A DNA stretch of 64,000 nucleotides, taken from positions 1 through 64,000 of the forward strand of contig JALOTL010000006.1 in the NCBI GenBank assembly GCA_025457915.1. Direction: 5' to 3'. Positions 17,760-26,575 of this stretch are shown here, one piece after another; position 1 is the first letter of the stretch; each line of letters begins with the position of its first letter. The stretch is from Spirochaetota bacterium. GTDB lineage: Bacteria > Spirochaetota > UBA4802 > UBA5550. Both the position numbers and the translations under genes were made by a program. A model generated the notes under the pieces. That model was not told where the DNA came from and did not search any database. It saw nothing but the letters and a program-made list of their open reading frames with translations.

Positions 17760-17788
17760 TTGATATTATTGCCTGAATGATTTAATTT
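17760..17788 (+). promoter_or_regulatory. Possible promoter of the phosphohexomutase gene
   Basis: TTGATA (17760-17765), 17-base spacer, TAATTT (17783-17788). Transcription would start about 17795, very close to the first ATG at 17800. That would favour the later in-frame ATGs at 17815/17818, which follow an AGAGGA. Match to consensus is modest. Confidence 0.3.
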
Positions 17789-17799
17789 AATATAAAAAA

Positions 17800-19563
17800 A
17801 TGACAAAAAGAGGAATGATGGAAGATAATATCAAGAAACTAATAGTCGAGTGGACTAAACCGCCATATGACAAGGAAACCATACGAGAGATCGCCGATCT
17901 GCTTGATTCTTCAAATGAAAGCGAACTTCTGGAGAGGTTTCATTCAAGGCTGGAATTCGGAACCGGGGGATTAAGGGGCATCATCGGCGCGGGTACGAAC
18001 CGCATGAATGTATATACGGTGGGCATGGCCACTCAGGGCCTGTCCAATTATATAAAAGAGACCAGGAAAGAATTAAACGGCGTTGTAATCGCAAGGGATT
18101 CCAGGAGGATGTCAGATGAGTTCGCGCGGGAGGCCGCTTCAATTCTTGCCGGGAACGGGATCAGGGTCTTTTATTTCAATGATATAACCCCCACCCCCTT
18201 TGCCTCTTACGCGATAAGGGAACTGAATGCGGTATCGGGAATAGTCATCACCGCCAGCCACAATCCGTCCGAATATAACGGGTACAAGGTATACTGGGAA
18301 GACGGCGGACAAATCGTTCCCCCTCACGATAAAAACATCATTGAGAGGGTCAATGCCGTTAGCAGCATCGAAATGATAAAAAAAACGGCCTTCGACAAGG
18401 CTGTAAATTCTGGTATCATCAAGATCATTGACAGGGAAATTACTGATTCTTATTTGAAACGTCTTGAAAAAGCCTCTTTCAGAACGAAGGGGAAATCCAA
18501 TCTGAAGATTGCTTACAGCCCGATACACGGTACCGGCTACAGGATTGTTCCGGAAATGTTCAAATCTTTCGGCTTTGAAAATATTTTTATCGTGGAACAG
18601 CAGTCCGTACCGGATGGAAATTTTCCAACGGTAAAATATCCCAATCCTGAAGAAAGGGAAACCATGGAGGCCGTAATAAGCCTCGCTGCAAAAAAAGATG
18701 CTGATCTGCTGCTGGCAACCGATCCTGACGCAGACAGAATGGGCGTAGGTTTCAAGGATTCAAACGGGAAATATATCCTGATAAACGGCAACCAGATAGG
18801 CTGTATGCTTGAATACTATATTCTGAACCGCCTTAAAGAATCGTCAAGAATGCCGTCCGAACCAGCAGTTGTTAAAACCATTGTAACATCGGATCTTCAA
18901 AAAGAAATCGCCATGGACTTCGGTTGCAGGATCGACGACGTGCTGACGGGATTCAAATGGATCGCATCCAGGATGAAAAAATACGACGAGGACGGGTCGC
19001 CTGAATTCATTTTTGGAGGAGAGGAAAGCTATGGGTATTTGCCGGTTGATTTCGTAAGGGATAAAGACGCGGTAAGTTCCTGTTATTTCTTCGCGGAAAT
19101 GGCGGACTGGCTTGACGCCAGGGGCTCTTCTCTTTCCCGATTTCTCGATGAAATCTATTTGAAGTATTCGCTCTATCTTGAGTCACTGCATTCTCTTACC
19201 CTCAAGGGTATAGACGGCAATGAAAAGATCGTCGGTATAATGAAAAAATTCAGGGATAATCCGCCCGGGGAATTTTCGGGGATAAAGGTAGGCAAAATAT
19301 GGGACCTGAAATCACTTATCTCGATTGACATGACAACGGGAAAATCAGAGCCCATCAGCGGTCTTCCACCGTCAGATGTTCTTCAATTTTTTCTTATAGA
19401 CGGATCAAAGATCACTCTCAGGCCGTCCGGAACAGAGCCGAAGATAAAATTCTATTTCAGCGTGAGGGATAAGGCCCGGCCGGAAAATCTGCCGGAAGGC
19501 AAGGAGGGGATAAAGATAAAGCTTGAGGAATTCAAGAACGACCTTTTGAAAAAAATCGGGTGA
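17800..19563 (+). CDS. Phosphohexomutase (phosphoglucomutase/phosphomannomutase, PGM2-like)
   Basis: Alpha-D-phosphohexomutase interconverting hexose 1- and 6-phosphates. At 587 residues it is the long PGM2/PgcA-type. All four signature regions are present: the phosphoserine loop TASHNPSEYNGYK, the metal loop DPDADRMGV, the sugar loop GGEESYGYLP, and the phosphate-binding RPSGTEPKIKFYF. The early GTGGLRGIIGAGTNRMN is typical of this subgroup. The ATG at 17800 has no Shine-Dalgarno; ATGs at 17815 or 17818 just after AGAGGA are alternatives. It is a single-gene unit convergent with ybeY. A second, shorter phosphohexomutase (glmM-like) is encoded at about 26 kb. Confidence 0.92.
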   Translation: MTKRGMMEDNIKKLIVEWTKPPYDKETIREIADLLDSSNESELLERFHSRLEFGTGGLRGIIGAGTNRMNVYTVGMATQGLSNYIKETRKELNGVVIARDSRRMSDEFAREAASILAGNGIRVFYFNDITPTPFASYAIRELNAVSGIVITASHNPSEYNGYKVYWEDGGQIVPPHDKNIIERVNAVSSIEMIKKTAFDKAVNSGIIKIIDREITDSYLKRLEKASFRTKGKSNLKIAYSPIHGTGYRIVPEMFKSFGFENIFIVEQQSVPDGNFPTVKYPNPEERETMEAVISLAAKKDADLLLATDPDADRMGVGFKDSNGKYILINGNQIGCMLEYYILNRLKESSRMPSEPAVVKTIVTSDLQKEIAMDFGCRIDDVLTGFKWIASRMKKYDEDGSPEFIFGGEESYGYLPVDFVRDKDAVSSCYFFAEMADWLDARGSSLSRFLDEIYLKYSLYLESLHSLTLKGIDGNEKIVGIMKKFRDNPPGEFSGIKVGKIWDLKSLISIDMTTGKSEPISGLPPSDVLQFFLIDGSKITLRPSGTEPKIKFYFSVRDKARPENLPEGKEGIKIKLEEFKNDLLKKIG

Positions 19564-19564
19564 A

Positions 19565-20011
19565 TCAGATTATTGAAAGCAACTCGTTTTCCTTATCAAG
19601 CATTATATCGGCATCAGTTTCATTTCGTTCATGATCGTATCCGAGCAGGTGAAGAATTCCATGGACAACCAGTCTTTTTAATTCTTCCCTAATTTCTGAT
19701 CCTGAAGATTGCTCGAGAGCCTTTTCTATGGATATGAAAATATCCCCGAGATGTTTTTTCCCGTCAGGAAGACAAATCTTTTCACCTTCGCCGTAGGCAA
19801 ATGATATGACGTCGGTCGGTCGATTTTTTTTCCTGAATTTGCGGTTTATTGTCTTAATATATGTATTTCCGGTCAGTATTATGGAAAAACTTGAATCGCG
19901 CATTTTCAGGTAATCAGCCGCCTTTTTTGCGATCAGCTGCGTGCTTTTTTTCGTGATCCCGTAGAATGGGAGATCAATATCTTCCGCAAAAACGCTAATG
20001 TCACACGACAT
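19565..20011 (-). CDS. ybeY: Endoribonuclease YbeY (rRNA maturation factor)
   Basis: Zinc-dependent single-strand endoribonuclease involved in 16S rRNA 3' processing and ribosome quality control. The metal-binding H-x3-H-x5-H motif is seen as HGILHLLGYDH near residue 115. The preceding strand contains RPTDVISFAYGEG, a family hallmark. The length of 148 residues is typical. The start overlaps the end of the HD-receptor gene by 11 bases, making it the last gene of the aspS-phoH-pgpH-ybeY run. Confidence 0.95.
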   Translation of the reverse strand: MSCDISVFAEDIDLPFYGITKKSTQLIAKKAADYLKMRDSSFSIILTGNTYIKTINRKFRKKNRPTDVISFAYGEGEKICLPDGKKHLGDIFISIEKALEQSSGSEIREELKRLVVHGILHLLGYDHERNETDADIMLDKENELLSII

Positions 20012-22277
20012 GTTTGGCCAACTTCTCCTCCAGATTTTTTACATCTTCCCTGTCCGGATATTCTATTCTGCTGTGGTAAAGACCGTTCAGTATTTTTAAA
20101 AAGGATTGCTGCACTATGTTGAGTTCAGCCATGGATAAATCCGAATAATCAAGCTCGCCTTCGTTGAGCTTGTTGTAGACAATCCTCCGGACAAGGCCTT
20201 CAAGCTGCGCTTTGTTGGGATTTTTAAGCGATCTTGACGCAGCCTCGATGACGTCCGCCAGCATTACTACCGCAGTTTCTTTTTTACTTGGTCTCGGACC
20301 GGGATACTGGAAATCGGTTTTTGCTATAGATTCGCTTGCGCCGTTAGAATCAATGGTCTCAAGAGCCTGATGGTAGAAATAACTCATTATGGATTCTCCG
20401 TGATGCTCCCTGATGAAATCTATAACCTGTTCCGGTATATCGTTCTCCCGGGCGATCTCGACGCCCTTTTGTACATGTGAAATTATCAGCTGGGAATACT
20501 GTCTGGGGCTGAGTGTTCTCGCCCTGGGATCGGTAACCCCGTTCTCGATGAAAAGATTAGCATCATTTATTTTACCGATATCATGATAGAAAGCGCCTAC
20601 CCGCGCCAGCATATAATTGGCGTTCAGGTCCTTACAGGCGGCCTCGGACATGGTGGATACGATAAGTGAGTGATGATACGTACCGGGCGCGTTAAGAAGC
20701 ATTGTTTTGAATATGTCCGCGTTAAGGTCTGAAAGCTCGAGCAGTTTGAATTTTGTCGTGATGCTGAAAACGTTTTCATAAAGCGGGAGGATACCGAGAA
20801 CCAGAATGGAATTTATCAATCCGTTTCCGAGGCTGAAATGGAGCATTTTGAACGTGTTGATCAGCGGGATCTCCTCTATGAGAGATATTGCTATCATCAG
20901 CAGGGAATTTATCAATCCCACGATGAGTCCGCCCTTCAGAAAGTCAGTCCGCTTGTCAACGTTTTCATTTACCACAACTCCAAGCAGGGCCGAACTGAAT
21001 GACAGCATGATGGTGGACATTTCTCCGCCGCTCAGCATCACGGTGATAAAAATCACGTTCATCCCGACGATAAGAGCAAGGTAAATATTATAAAGAATGG
21101 CCACTATCATTGTAACGAACGGTATTGGAAGCAATAAAACGAAAATGAATTTGGAGGTCATTATGTTTTCAGATCGCGAAATGAAAAATGCGTAAGTAAT
21201 AAAAAAAGCCATGAGGGTAAATGTAATTATCGTCGATTTCCTGTCGGGGATGAGGGACCTGCTGTACCTGATTATAAAGTATCCGAAAACGATAAAGAAA
21301 AGTACCTGCATCAGCAGAATCCCGGTTATATAACGTATATGATACGTTCTCGTGCTGTCGTTAAGGATCTTGATGTTATGCATGTGTTCCGCGGTTATAG
21401 TGTCTCCTCTTCTTACGATCGTCTGCCCTTTTTGAAGCGACCCCATAACGGGTTTGATGGCTTTCGCCGCCTCCCTTATCCTCCTTTTTGATTCCTCGGG
21501 ATTGAATCTGATATTCGGCCTTAGGGTATTTTTAACAATATCCACCACCGCGGATAACGTGCCCTGGGGAAGGTTTGGTGCAATTGAATAGCATATATTA
21601 TAGACCCTTTCACGCACATCGTTGATGCTCTTCATGTCGGTAATATTCCTGGAGACTTCATCAAAATCAGTCTGCGTGTTTATCGTGCGAATTTTTACAT
21701 TCTTGTTGGGAAGATTGATGGGATTAATATATGGGGAATCAAGAACGCCCATGTCGTCATCATCGTATATGTATATCATTATGTTTGAAAGAAGCTTCTT
21801 CAATTGCTGTGGATTGTTGTACTTCAGCAGTTCGAGAAGTATCCTGTCGTTGAATTGAAGATATTGCGGCGTCCTTGCTTTTAATGACATCAACTGAAAC
21901 GTCAGGTCTTCTGTGCCCAGAGGAGGATTTTCTTCCAGGGTATTGGCGACATTGTTGATAAGCTGGTTTATGATATTAAGCCTGTCAGTCAATATTCCGG
22001 CATCTTTATCGAAGACCAGCGGAACCTCTTCAGAGGCCCTCTTCATCTTCATGAATGTCTCTGATTCGTTTTTATAATTTATATCCCTTGGGACCCGTAC
22101 ATCCTCCCTTGCAGTCTCACCGATCGTATAATCATAGGTCGAACCGAGGATATTCAGCGAGAGATACAGGGTGGATAAAAGGATAATGGCCGCTACACTG
22201 TAAAGGGATAACCTTGCAGGCGGGCTGTTTTTGATAATATCGAGCAGCTGGAATGAGATTTTATATCTGGATCTCAT
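20001..22277 (-). CDS. pgpH: 7TM-HD-domain cyclic-di-AMP phosphodiesterase (PgpH/YqfF family)
   Basis: Large membrane protein with an N-terminal helix at about residues 25-48 and an extracytoplasmic 7TMR-HDED region (about 50-300). A block of seven TM helices (about 305-490) and a C-terminal HD phosphohydrolase domain follow. The HD domain shows GTYHHSLIVSTM, the metal-binding FYHDIGKI and REHHGESIMSYFYH. Family members hydrolyse c-di-AMP. Linkage with phoH and ybeY is conserved widely. It starts 14 bases after phoH ends. No diadenylate cyclase gene is in the window. Confidence 0.9.
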   Translation of the reverse strand: MRSRYKISFQLLDIIKNSPPARLSLYSVAAIILLSTLYLSLNILGSTYDYTIGETAREDVRVPRDINYKNESETFMKMKRASEEVPLVFDKDAGILTDRLNIINQLINNVANTLEENPPLGTEDLTFQLMSLKARTPQYLQFNDRILLELLKYNNPQQLKKLLSNIMIYIYDDDDMGVLDSPYINPINLPNKNVKIRTINTQTDFDEVSRNITDMKSINDVRERVYNICYSIAPNLPQGTLSAVVDIVKNTLRPNIRFNPEESKRRIREAAKAIKPVMGSLQKGQTIVRRGDTITAEHMHNIKILNDSTRTYHIRYITGILLMQVLFFIVFGYFIIRYSRSLIPDRKSTIITFTLMAFFITYAFFISRSENIMTSKFIFVLLLPIPFVTMIVAILYNIYLALIVGMNVIFITVMLSGGEMSTIMLSFSSALLGVVVNENVDKRTDFLKGGLIVGLINSLLMIAISLIEEIPLINTFKMLHFSLGNGLINSILVLGILPLYENVFSITTKFKLLELSDLNADIFKTMLLNAPGTYHHSLIVSTMSEAACKDLNANYMLARVGAFYHDIGKINDANLFIENGVTDPRARTLSPRQYSQLIISHVQKGVEIARENDIPEQVIDFIREHHGESIMSYFYHQALETIDSNGASESIAKTDFQYPGPRPSKKETAVVMLADVIEAASRSLKNPNKAQLEGLVRRIVYNKLNEGELDYSDLSMAELNIVQQSFLKILNGLYHSRIEYPDREDVKNLEEKLAKHVV

Positions 22278-22291
22278 AAATGCCTGTCATT

Positions 22292-23248
22292 CTACTCTTC
22301 TTTTTCATAGGCTTCAACTATTTTTTCTACTACCGGGTGGCGTGAAATATCCTGTTTGTTGAATTGTATGAAAGAGATATCATCGATGCCTTTCAAAATT
22401 TTTTTCGCGTGCAGCAACCCGGATGATTTCGGATGCTCCAGATCTATCTGCGTATCGTCTCCGGAAATTACAATTCTTGAATTATTGCCCATCCTGGTAA
22501 GAAACATCTTCATCTGGGCGATAGTGGTGTTCTGGGCCTCATCGAGAATTATAAACGAATTGCTGAGAGTCCTGCCCCTCATGTAAGCAAGCGGCGCTAC
22601 CTCGATAACCTTATTCTCCATGTATTTGGATATACGTTCAAAGGGCATAAGAATAAACAGTGCATCATACAGCGGCCTGAGATACGGATTGATTTTTTCT
22701 ATGAGGTCGCCGGGAAGATATCCGAGATTTTCTCCGGCTTCGACTGCCGGACGCGTGAGAACTATGCGTTCCACTTTCGCATTCAGAAGCATGTGTATCC
22801 CGACTGTAACCGCAAGGTATGTTTTCCCGGTTCCCGCGGGGCCCGTGGCAAAAGTAATCGGCTTGTTAAAAATAGAGGTCATGTAGTTGGCCTGATTGAT
22901 TGTCCGGGGAACCACAACTTTCCCCGAGTCAGGGATTGTGATCTTGAGCTTGTTTATCGTGTCGGGCTTGAGGTCGTGTCCGGCTATGATCGAGGAGGAC
23001 AGATATTTAAGATCGAAATCGTCAAATTCATAAGTATCACCCTTGAGATAAAGCAGGTCGGTCATTACATGAAGGAGTTTCAACGCGGAATCGATTTTAT
23101 CCCTGACGGATTTCAGTATAAGCTTGTTGCCTCTCGGTATTATTTCGACGCCGGTATACTCCTCAATTTTTCTTATGTTGATGTCATTAGGACCGCACAG
23201 GCGTTTGTAAATTGATATATCGTCGATTTCAAAATCGGTTTCTACCAT
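22292..23248 (-). CDS. phoH: PhoH family ATPase
   Basis: PhoH-like P-loop ATPase, probably RNA-associated (YbeZ-type). It has an N-terminal KH-like region and then Walker A in TGPAGTGKTYLAV (about residue 135). It also has VEAGENLGYLPGDL and the DExx-like Walker B SFIILDEAQNTT, and later RIVISGDDTQIDL. The ATG at 23248 is one base after the aspS stop and has GAGAGA upstream; the longer frame reading into aspS is not needed. The context with pgpH and ybeY is the standard conserved cluster. Confidence 0.93.
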   Translation of the reverse strand: MVETDFEIDDISIYKRLCGPNDINIRKIEEYTGVEIIPRGNKLILKSVRDKIDSALKLLHVMTDLLYLKGDTYEFDDFDLKYLSSSIIAGHDLKPDTINKLKITIPDSGKVVVPRTINQANYMTSIFNKPITFATGPAGTGKTYLAVTVGIHMLLNAKVERIVLTRPAVEAGENLGYLPGDLIEKINPYLRPLYDALFILMPFERISKYMENKVIEVAPLAYMRGRTLSNSFIILDEAQNTTIAQMKMFLTRMGNNSRIVISGDDTQIDLEHPKSSGLLHAKKILKGIDDISFIQFNKQDISRHPVVEKIVEAYEKEE

Positions 23249-23249
23249 T

Positions 23250-25025
23250 CTATCTCTCAACAACCTTTATGGAAAGCTCCCTCAGCTGCTTATCCGAAAC
23301 GGGAGAGGGGGCATCGCTCATAAGGCACTGTCCTTTCTGTGTTTTTGGAAAGGCGATAACGTCCCGTATGGAATTTCTGTTCAGCAGAATCATGAGCACC
23401 CTGTCGAGACCCAGCGCGATGCCGCCGTGGGGCGGGGCTCCGTATTTCAGCGCGTCGAGAAGAAAGGAAAACTTGATTTTCGCTTCTTCCTCAGAAATCC
23501 CGAGAACAGAAAACATTTTGCTCTGAAGCTCGGTATTGTTTATCCTTATGGATCCGCCCCCAATTTCGGAGCCGTTTAGCACGACATCATAGGCATACGC
23601 CTTGACTTTATCCACATCCTCAGGCCTCAGACCGTCAAGCATGCCGATATGTTCCGGCACCGGCGAAGTGAAGGGATGGTGTTTTGCCTGGAATCTTTTT
23701 TCCTCATCGTCGTATTCAAGGAGAGGGAAATCGGTGACCCAGAGAAAATTCAGCTTGTTGTCGTCTATCATCTGAAGATCCCTGGCGATTTTAATTCTCA
23801 TTTTTGACAACGTGTCATTTACCACCTTTTGCCTGTCGACCGCAAAAAACAAGATTGACGGATCCTTAAGGGAAAATTTATTAATTATTCCCTGTTTTTC
23901 CTGCTGGGTTATGAATTTTGATATGCCGCCCTCTATGTTCCCGTTGTTGAATTTAAACATCGGGAAACCCTTTGCTCCGTATATTTTCACGTGCTCTGAA
24001 TAATCATCTATGATCTTCCTGGATATCCTGCCGTCATCGGGAACGCATACGCCCTTTATTACCCCTCCGGATTGAAGCGCGTTCGAAAACACGTTGAATT
24101 CAGAATTTTTGAATACATCCGTACAGTCAACGATCTCCAGGCCGAACCTTGTGTCTGGAGCGTCGGTTCCGTATTTGCTCATGACCTCGTCATATGTCAT
24201 TCTTGGAAATGGCGTCTGTATGTCCCTTCCGGAAACATCCTTCACGATGACATGGAGGAGCCCTTCAATTATTTCCATTACCATGTCCGGGGTTACGAAA
24301 GAAAGCTCGAGATCTATCTGAGTGAATTCAGGCTGTCTGTCATTCCTGAGGTCTTCATCCCTGAAGCACTTCACTATCTGGAAATACCTGTCATAACCCG
24401 ATATCATAAGGATCTGTTTAAAAAGCTGGGGTGATTGCGGCAGGGCGTAAAATTCGCCTTTGTTTATCCTGCTGGGGACAAGAAAATCCCTGGCGCCTTC
24501 CGGTGTTGATTTATTCAGCATGGGTGTTTCAATTTCCAAAAACCTGTTTTCAGAAAGGAATTTTCGGCTGGACTGCATGAGAATATGCCGTTTGACAATG
24601 GCATCTTTCATGTATTCACGCCTGAGGTCCAGGAACCTGTATTTCAGCCTTGTCTCTTCGTTCAGGGTGTCCCTCGTATCTATAGGAAAAGGAGGTGGAA
24701 CGGATGTATTCAGGATTTTGACCGTTTCGGCCTCTATCTCTATATCGCCGGTTGGAAGGTTCGGATTAATAGTTTCTTTTGACCTTTCCCTTACCTTCCC
24801 CGTGACGATTATCACGTATTCGGATTTTAATTTTTCAGCAGTTTCAAGATTTTGCGGTGATGTGGATGAGTCAAATACGATCTGCAATAGTCCTGAAATA
24901 TCCCTCATTTCAATGAATATTATTCCGCCAAGATCCCTTTTTGTCTCAACCCATCCCGTCAGCAGGACATTTTTGCCGCTGTCGGTTTTTTTCACTTCGC
25001 CACAATAACTTCTGCTACTGTACAT
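23250..25025 (-). CDS. aspS: Aspartyl-tRNA synthetase
   Basis: Class II synthetase of bacterial type, 591 residues. The N-terminal OB anticodon-binding domain carries VLLTGWVETKRDLGGIIF. Motif 2 is FRDEDLRNDRQPEFTQIDLE and the bacterial GAD insertion is at about 290-415. Motif 3 is GGIALGLDRVLM near the C-terminus. Whether it charges tRNA-Asn as well (non-discriminating type) cannot be decided from inspection; no gatCAB or asnS gene is in the window to settle it. It is the first gene of the aspS-phoH-pgpH-ybeY run. Confidence 0.97.
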   Translation of the reverse strand: MYSSRSYCGEVKKTDSGKNVLLTGWVETKRDLGGIIFIEMRDISGLLQIVFDSSTSPQNLETAEKLKSEYVIIVTGKVRERSKETINPNLPTGDIEIEAETVKILNTSVPPPFPIDTRDTLNEETRLKYRFLDLRREYMKDAIVKRHILMQSSRKFLSENRFLEIETPMLNKSTPEGARDFLVPSRINKGEFYALPQSPQLFKQILMISGYDRYFQIVKCFRDEDLRNDRQPEFTQIDLELSFVTPDMVMEIIEGLLHVIVKDVSGRDIQTPFPRMTYDEVMSKYGTDAPDTRFGLEIVDCTDVFKNSEFNVFSNALQSGGVIKGVCVPDDGRISRKIIDDYSEHVKIYGAKGFPMFKFNNGNIEGGISKFITQQEKQGIINKFSLKDPSILFFAVDRQKVVNDTLSKMRIKIARDLQMIDDNKLNFLWVTDFPLLEYDDEEKRFQAKHHPFTSPVPEHIGMLDGLRPEDVDKVKAYAYDVVLNGSEIGGGSIRINNTELQSKMFSVLGISEEEAKIKFSFLLDALKYGAPPHGGIALGLDRVLMILLNRNSIRDVIAFPKTQKGQCLMSDAPSPVSDKQLRELSIKVVER

Positions 25026-25212
25026 TTTGATCCATCCAGGCCATGCTTTTATATCATATATCGTTTATACTTAATCAAGATATCCGATACATCAATTTGG
25101 GTTGGTAGATTTTTAACTGTTCTTTGTCAAGCTTAAAAAAAAGAGGCCGTTAATGAAAGATTTTAATCTGAAAATAATTTATACAGAAAAAAACTGTTTA
25201 TTGGCGCAATAA

Positions 25213-26574
25213 TTACATTTTAATAAACTGACTGAAGGATCTGTAAATGAGAGATGCCTGTTCCGGTGTTTTACCCTCAGCGATTATCCTCATCAATGGT
25301 TCAGTATTTGATTTTCTGATATGGACCCATCCCCCGGAAAATGATTTATCTCTGATGAAATCAATCCTGAATCCGTCTGAATAGTTCTGCTTCTCACCTT
25401 TATAAATATTTTTTAATTTGCCTATTCTGCGTTCAATATTTTTGTCATTGATTCTGGCTTTGCCTTTGATGATATGATAGGAAGGTATTTCCGAACGGAT
25501 TTTGGCGATGGTAGTTTTTCTCGCAGCCATCATTTCAAGTATATAAGCTATTCCCGCCAGGCTGTCCCTGCCGAAATGTATTTCAGGGGAAATCACTCCG
25601 CCGTTGCCCTCACCGCCTATCCTGGCCCTGACATGCCTCATTTTTTCAACAACGTTTATTTCGCCGACTTTTGCCCGGTAAAATTCGGCGCCATGCGATC
25701 TTGCGACATCTTCAACGGCCCTGGTCGTTGAAAGATTTACAACGACGGGGCCGACTTTTTTTGAAAGAAGATGTTCGGAGACAAGCGTGATTGTATATTC
25801 CTCGCCGATTGGATTGCCTTCATTGTCGACAACGGCAAGCCTGTCCGCGTCAGGATCCTGCGCGAACCCGATATCCGCATTTTCTGAAAGAACAGTTTTT
25901 TTAAGTTCTGTAAGGTTTTCCGGGACAGGTTCGGCTCCCCGTGAAAAATCACCGTTCAGCGAACAGTTTATTGAAGTGACCCTGCAGCCGAGCATTTCCA
26001 GCATTTTAATGGTTATGGCGGATCCCGCACCGTTGACAGAATCAAGAACTACTTTGAAGGAGAATTTTTTTATTTTTTCGATATTGACGGCTGAAAGGAC
26101 CTTCGCTATATGAATCTCGCTGGATTTATCTTCCATCCTGTAAATCCGGCCGAAGGAATTCCATTTTTCCCCGGTATAATCAGATCCCAGAAACCGGAGG
26201 AATTTTTTCATCTGCTTTTCATTGAGGAACGAACCAGTGGAAGATACGAGCTTGAAGGCGTTCCATTCGACTGGATTGTGAGATGCTGAAACTATTATTC
26301 CGCCGTCGGTGCCAAGTTCTTCAACCATTACCTGGACCGTGGGTGTCGGAACTATTCCGACGTCTATCACCTCGCAGCCGAACATTGAAAGGCTGTTCGC
26401 CAGGATGCCGGATACGGCGCTTCCGGTAGGCCTCGTATCCCTGCCGAGCACGATCTTGCCGCGGCTGGTATACTTTGCAAACGCCCCTGCCGTTTGAACA
26501 ACAAGATCCGGGGTGAAGGTTTCGCCGATTACACCCCTTATGCCGGAAACGCTCTTCATGAGATTAGAGCGCAT
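25213..26574 (-). CDS. glmM: Phosphoglucosamine mutase-like phosphohexomutase
   Basis: Alpha-phosphohexomutase of the GlmM/ManB group, 453 residues. It likely makes glucosamine-1-phosphate for cell-wall precursors. Signature loops are VSASHNPVEWNAFK (phosphoserine), DPDADRLAVVD (metal), GGEGNGGVI (sugar) and RKSNTEP (phosphate). The GGEGNGG and SNTEP forms resemble the archaeal-type or mixed phosphoglucosamine/phosphomannomutases more than classical bacterial GlmM (GGEQSGH, RPSGTEP), so the exact substrate is uncertain. The ATG at 26574 is preceded by GGAAGG and lies one base past the secA stop, so it is co-transcribed with secA. Confidence 0.75.
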   Translation of the reverse strand: MRSNLMKSVSGIRGVIGETFTPDLVVQTAGAFAKYTSRGKIVLGRDTRPTGSAVSGILANSLSMFGCEVIDVGIVPTPTVQVMVEELGTDGGIIVSASHNPVEWNAFKLVSSTGSFLNEKQMKKFLRFLGSDYTGEKWNSFGRIYRMEDKSSEIHIAKVLSAVNIEKIKKFSFKVVLDSVNGAGSAITIKMLEMLGCRVTSINCSLNGDFSRGAEPVPENLTELKKTVLSENADIGFAQDPDADRLAVVDNEGNPIGEEYTITLVSEHLLSKKVGPVVVNLSTTRAVEDVARSHGAEFYRAKVGEINVVEKMRHVRARIGGEGNGGVISPEIHFGRDSLAGIAYILEMMAARKTTIAKIRSEIPSYHIIKGKARINDKNIERRIGKLKNIYKGEKQNYSDGFRIDFIRDKSFSGGWVHIRKSNTEPLMRIIAEGKTPEQASLIYRSFSQFIKM

Positions 26575-26575
26575 A

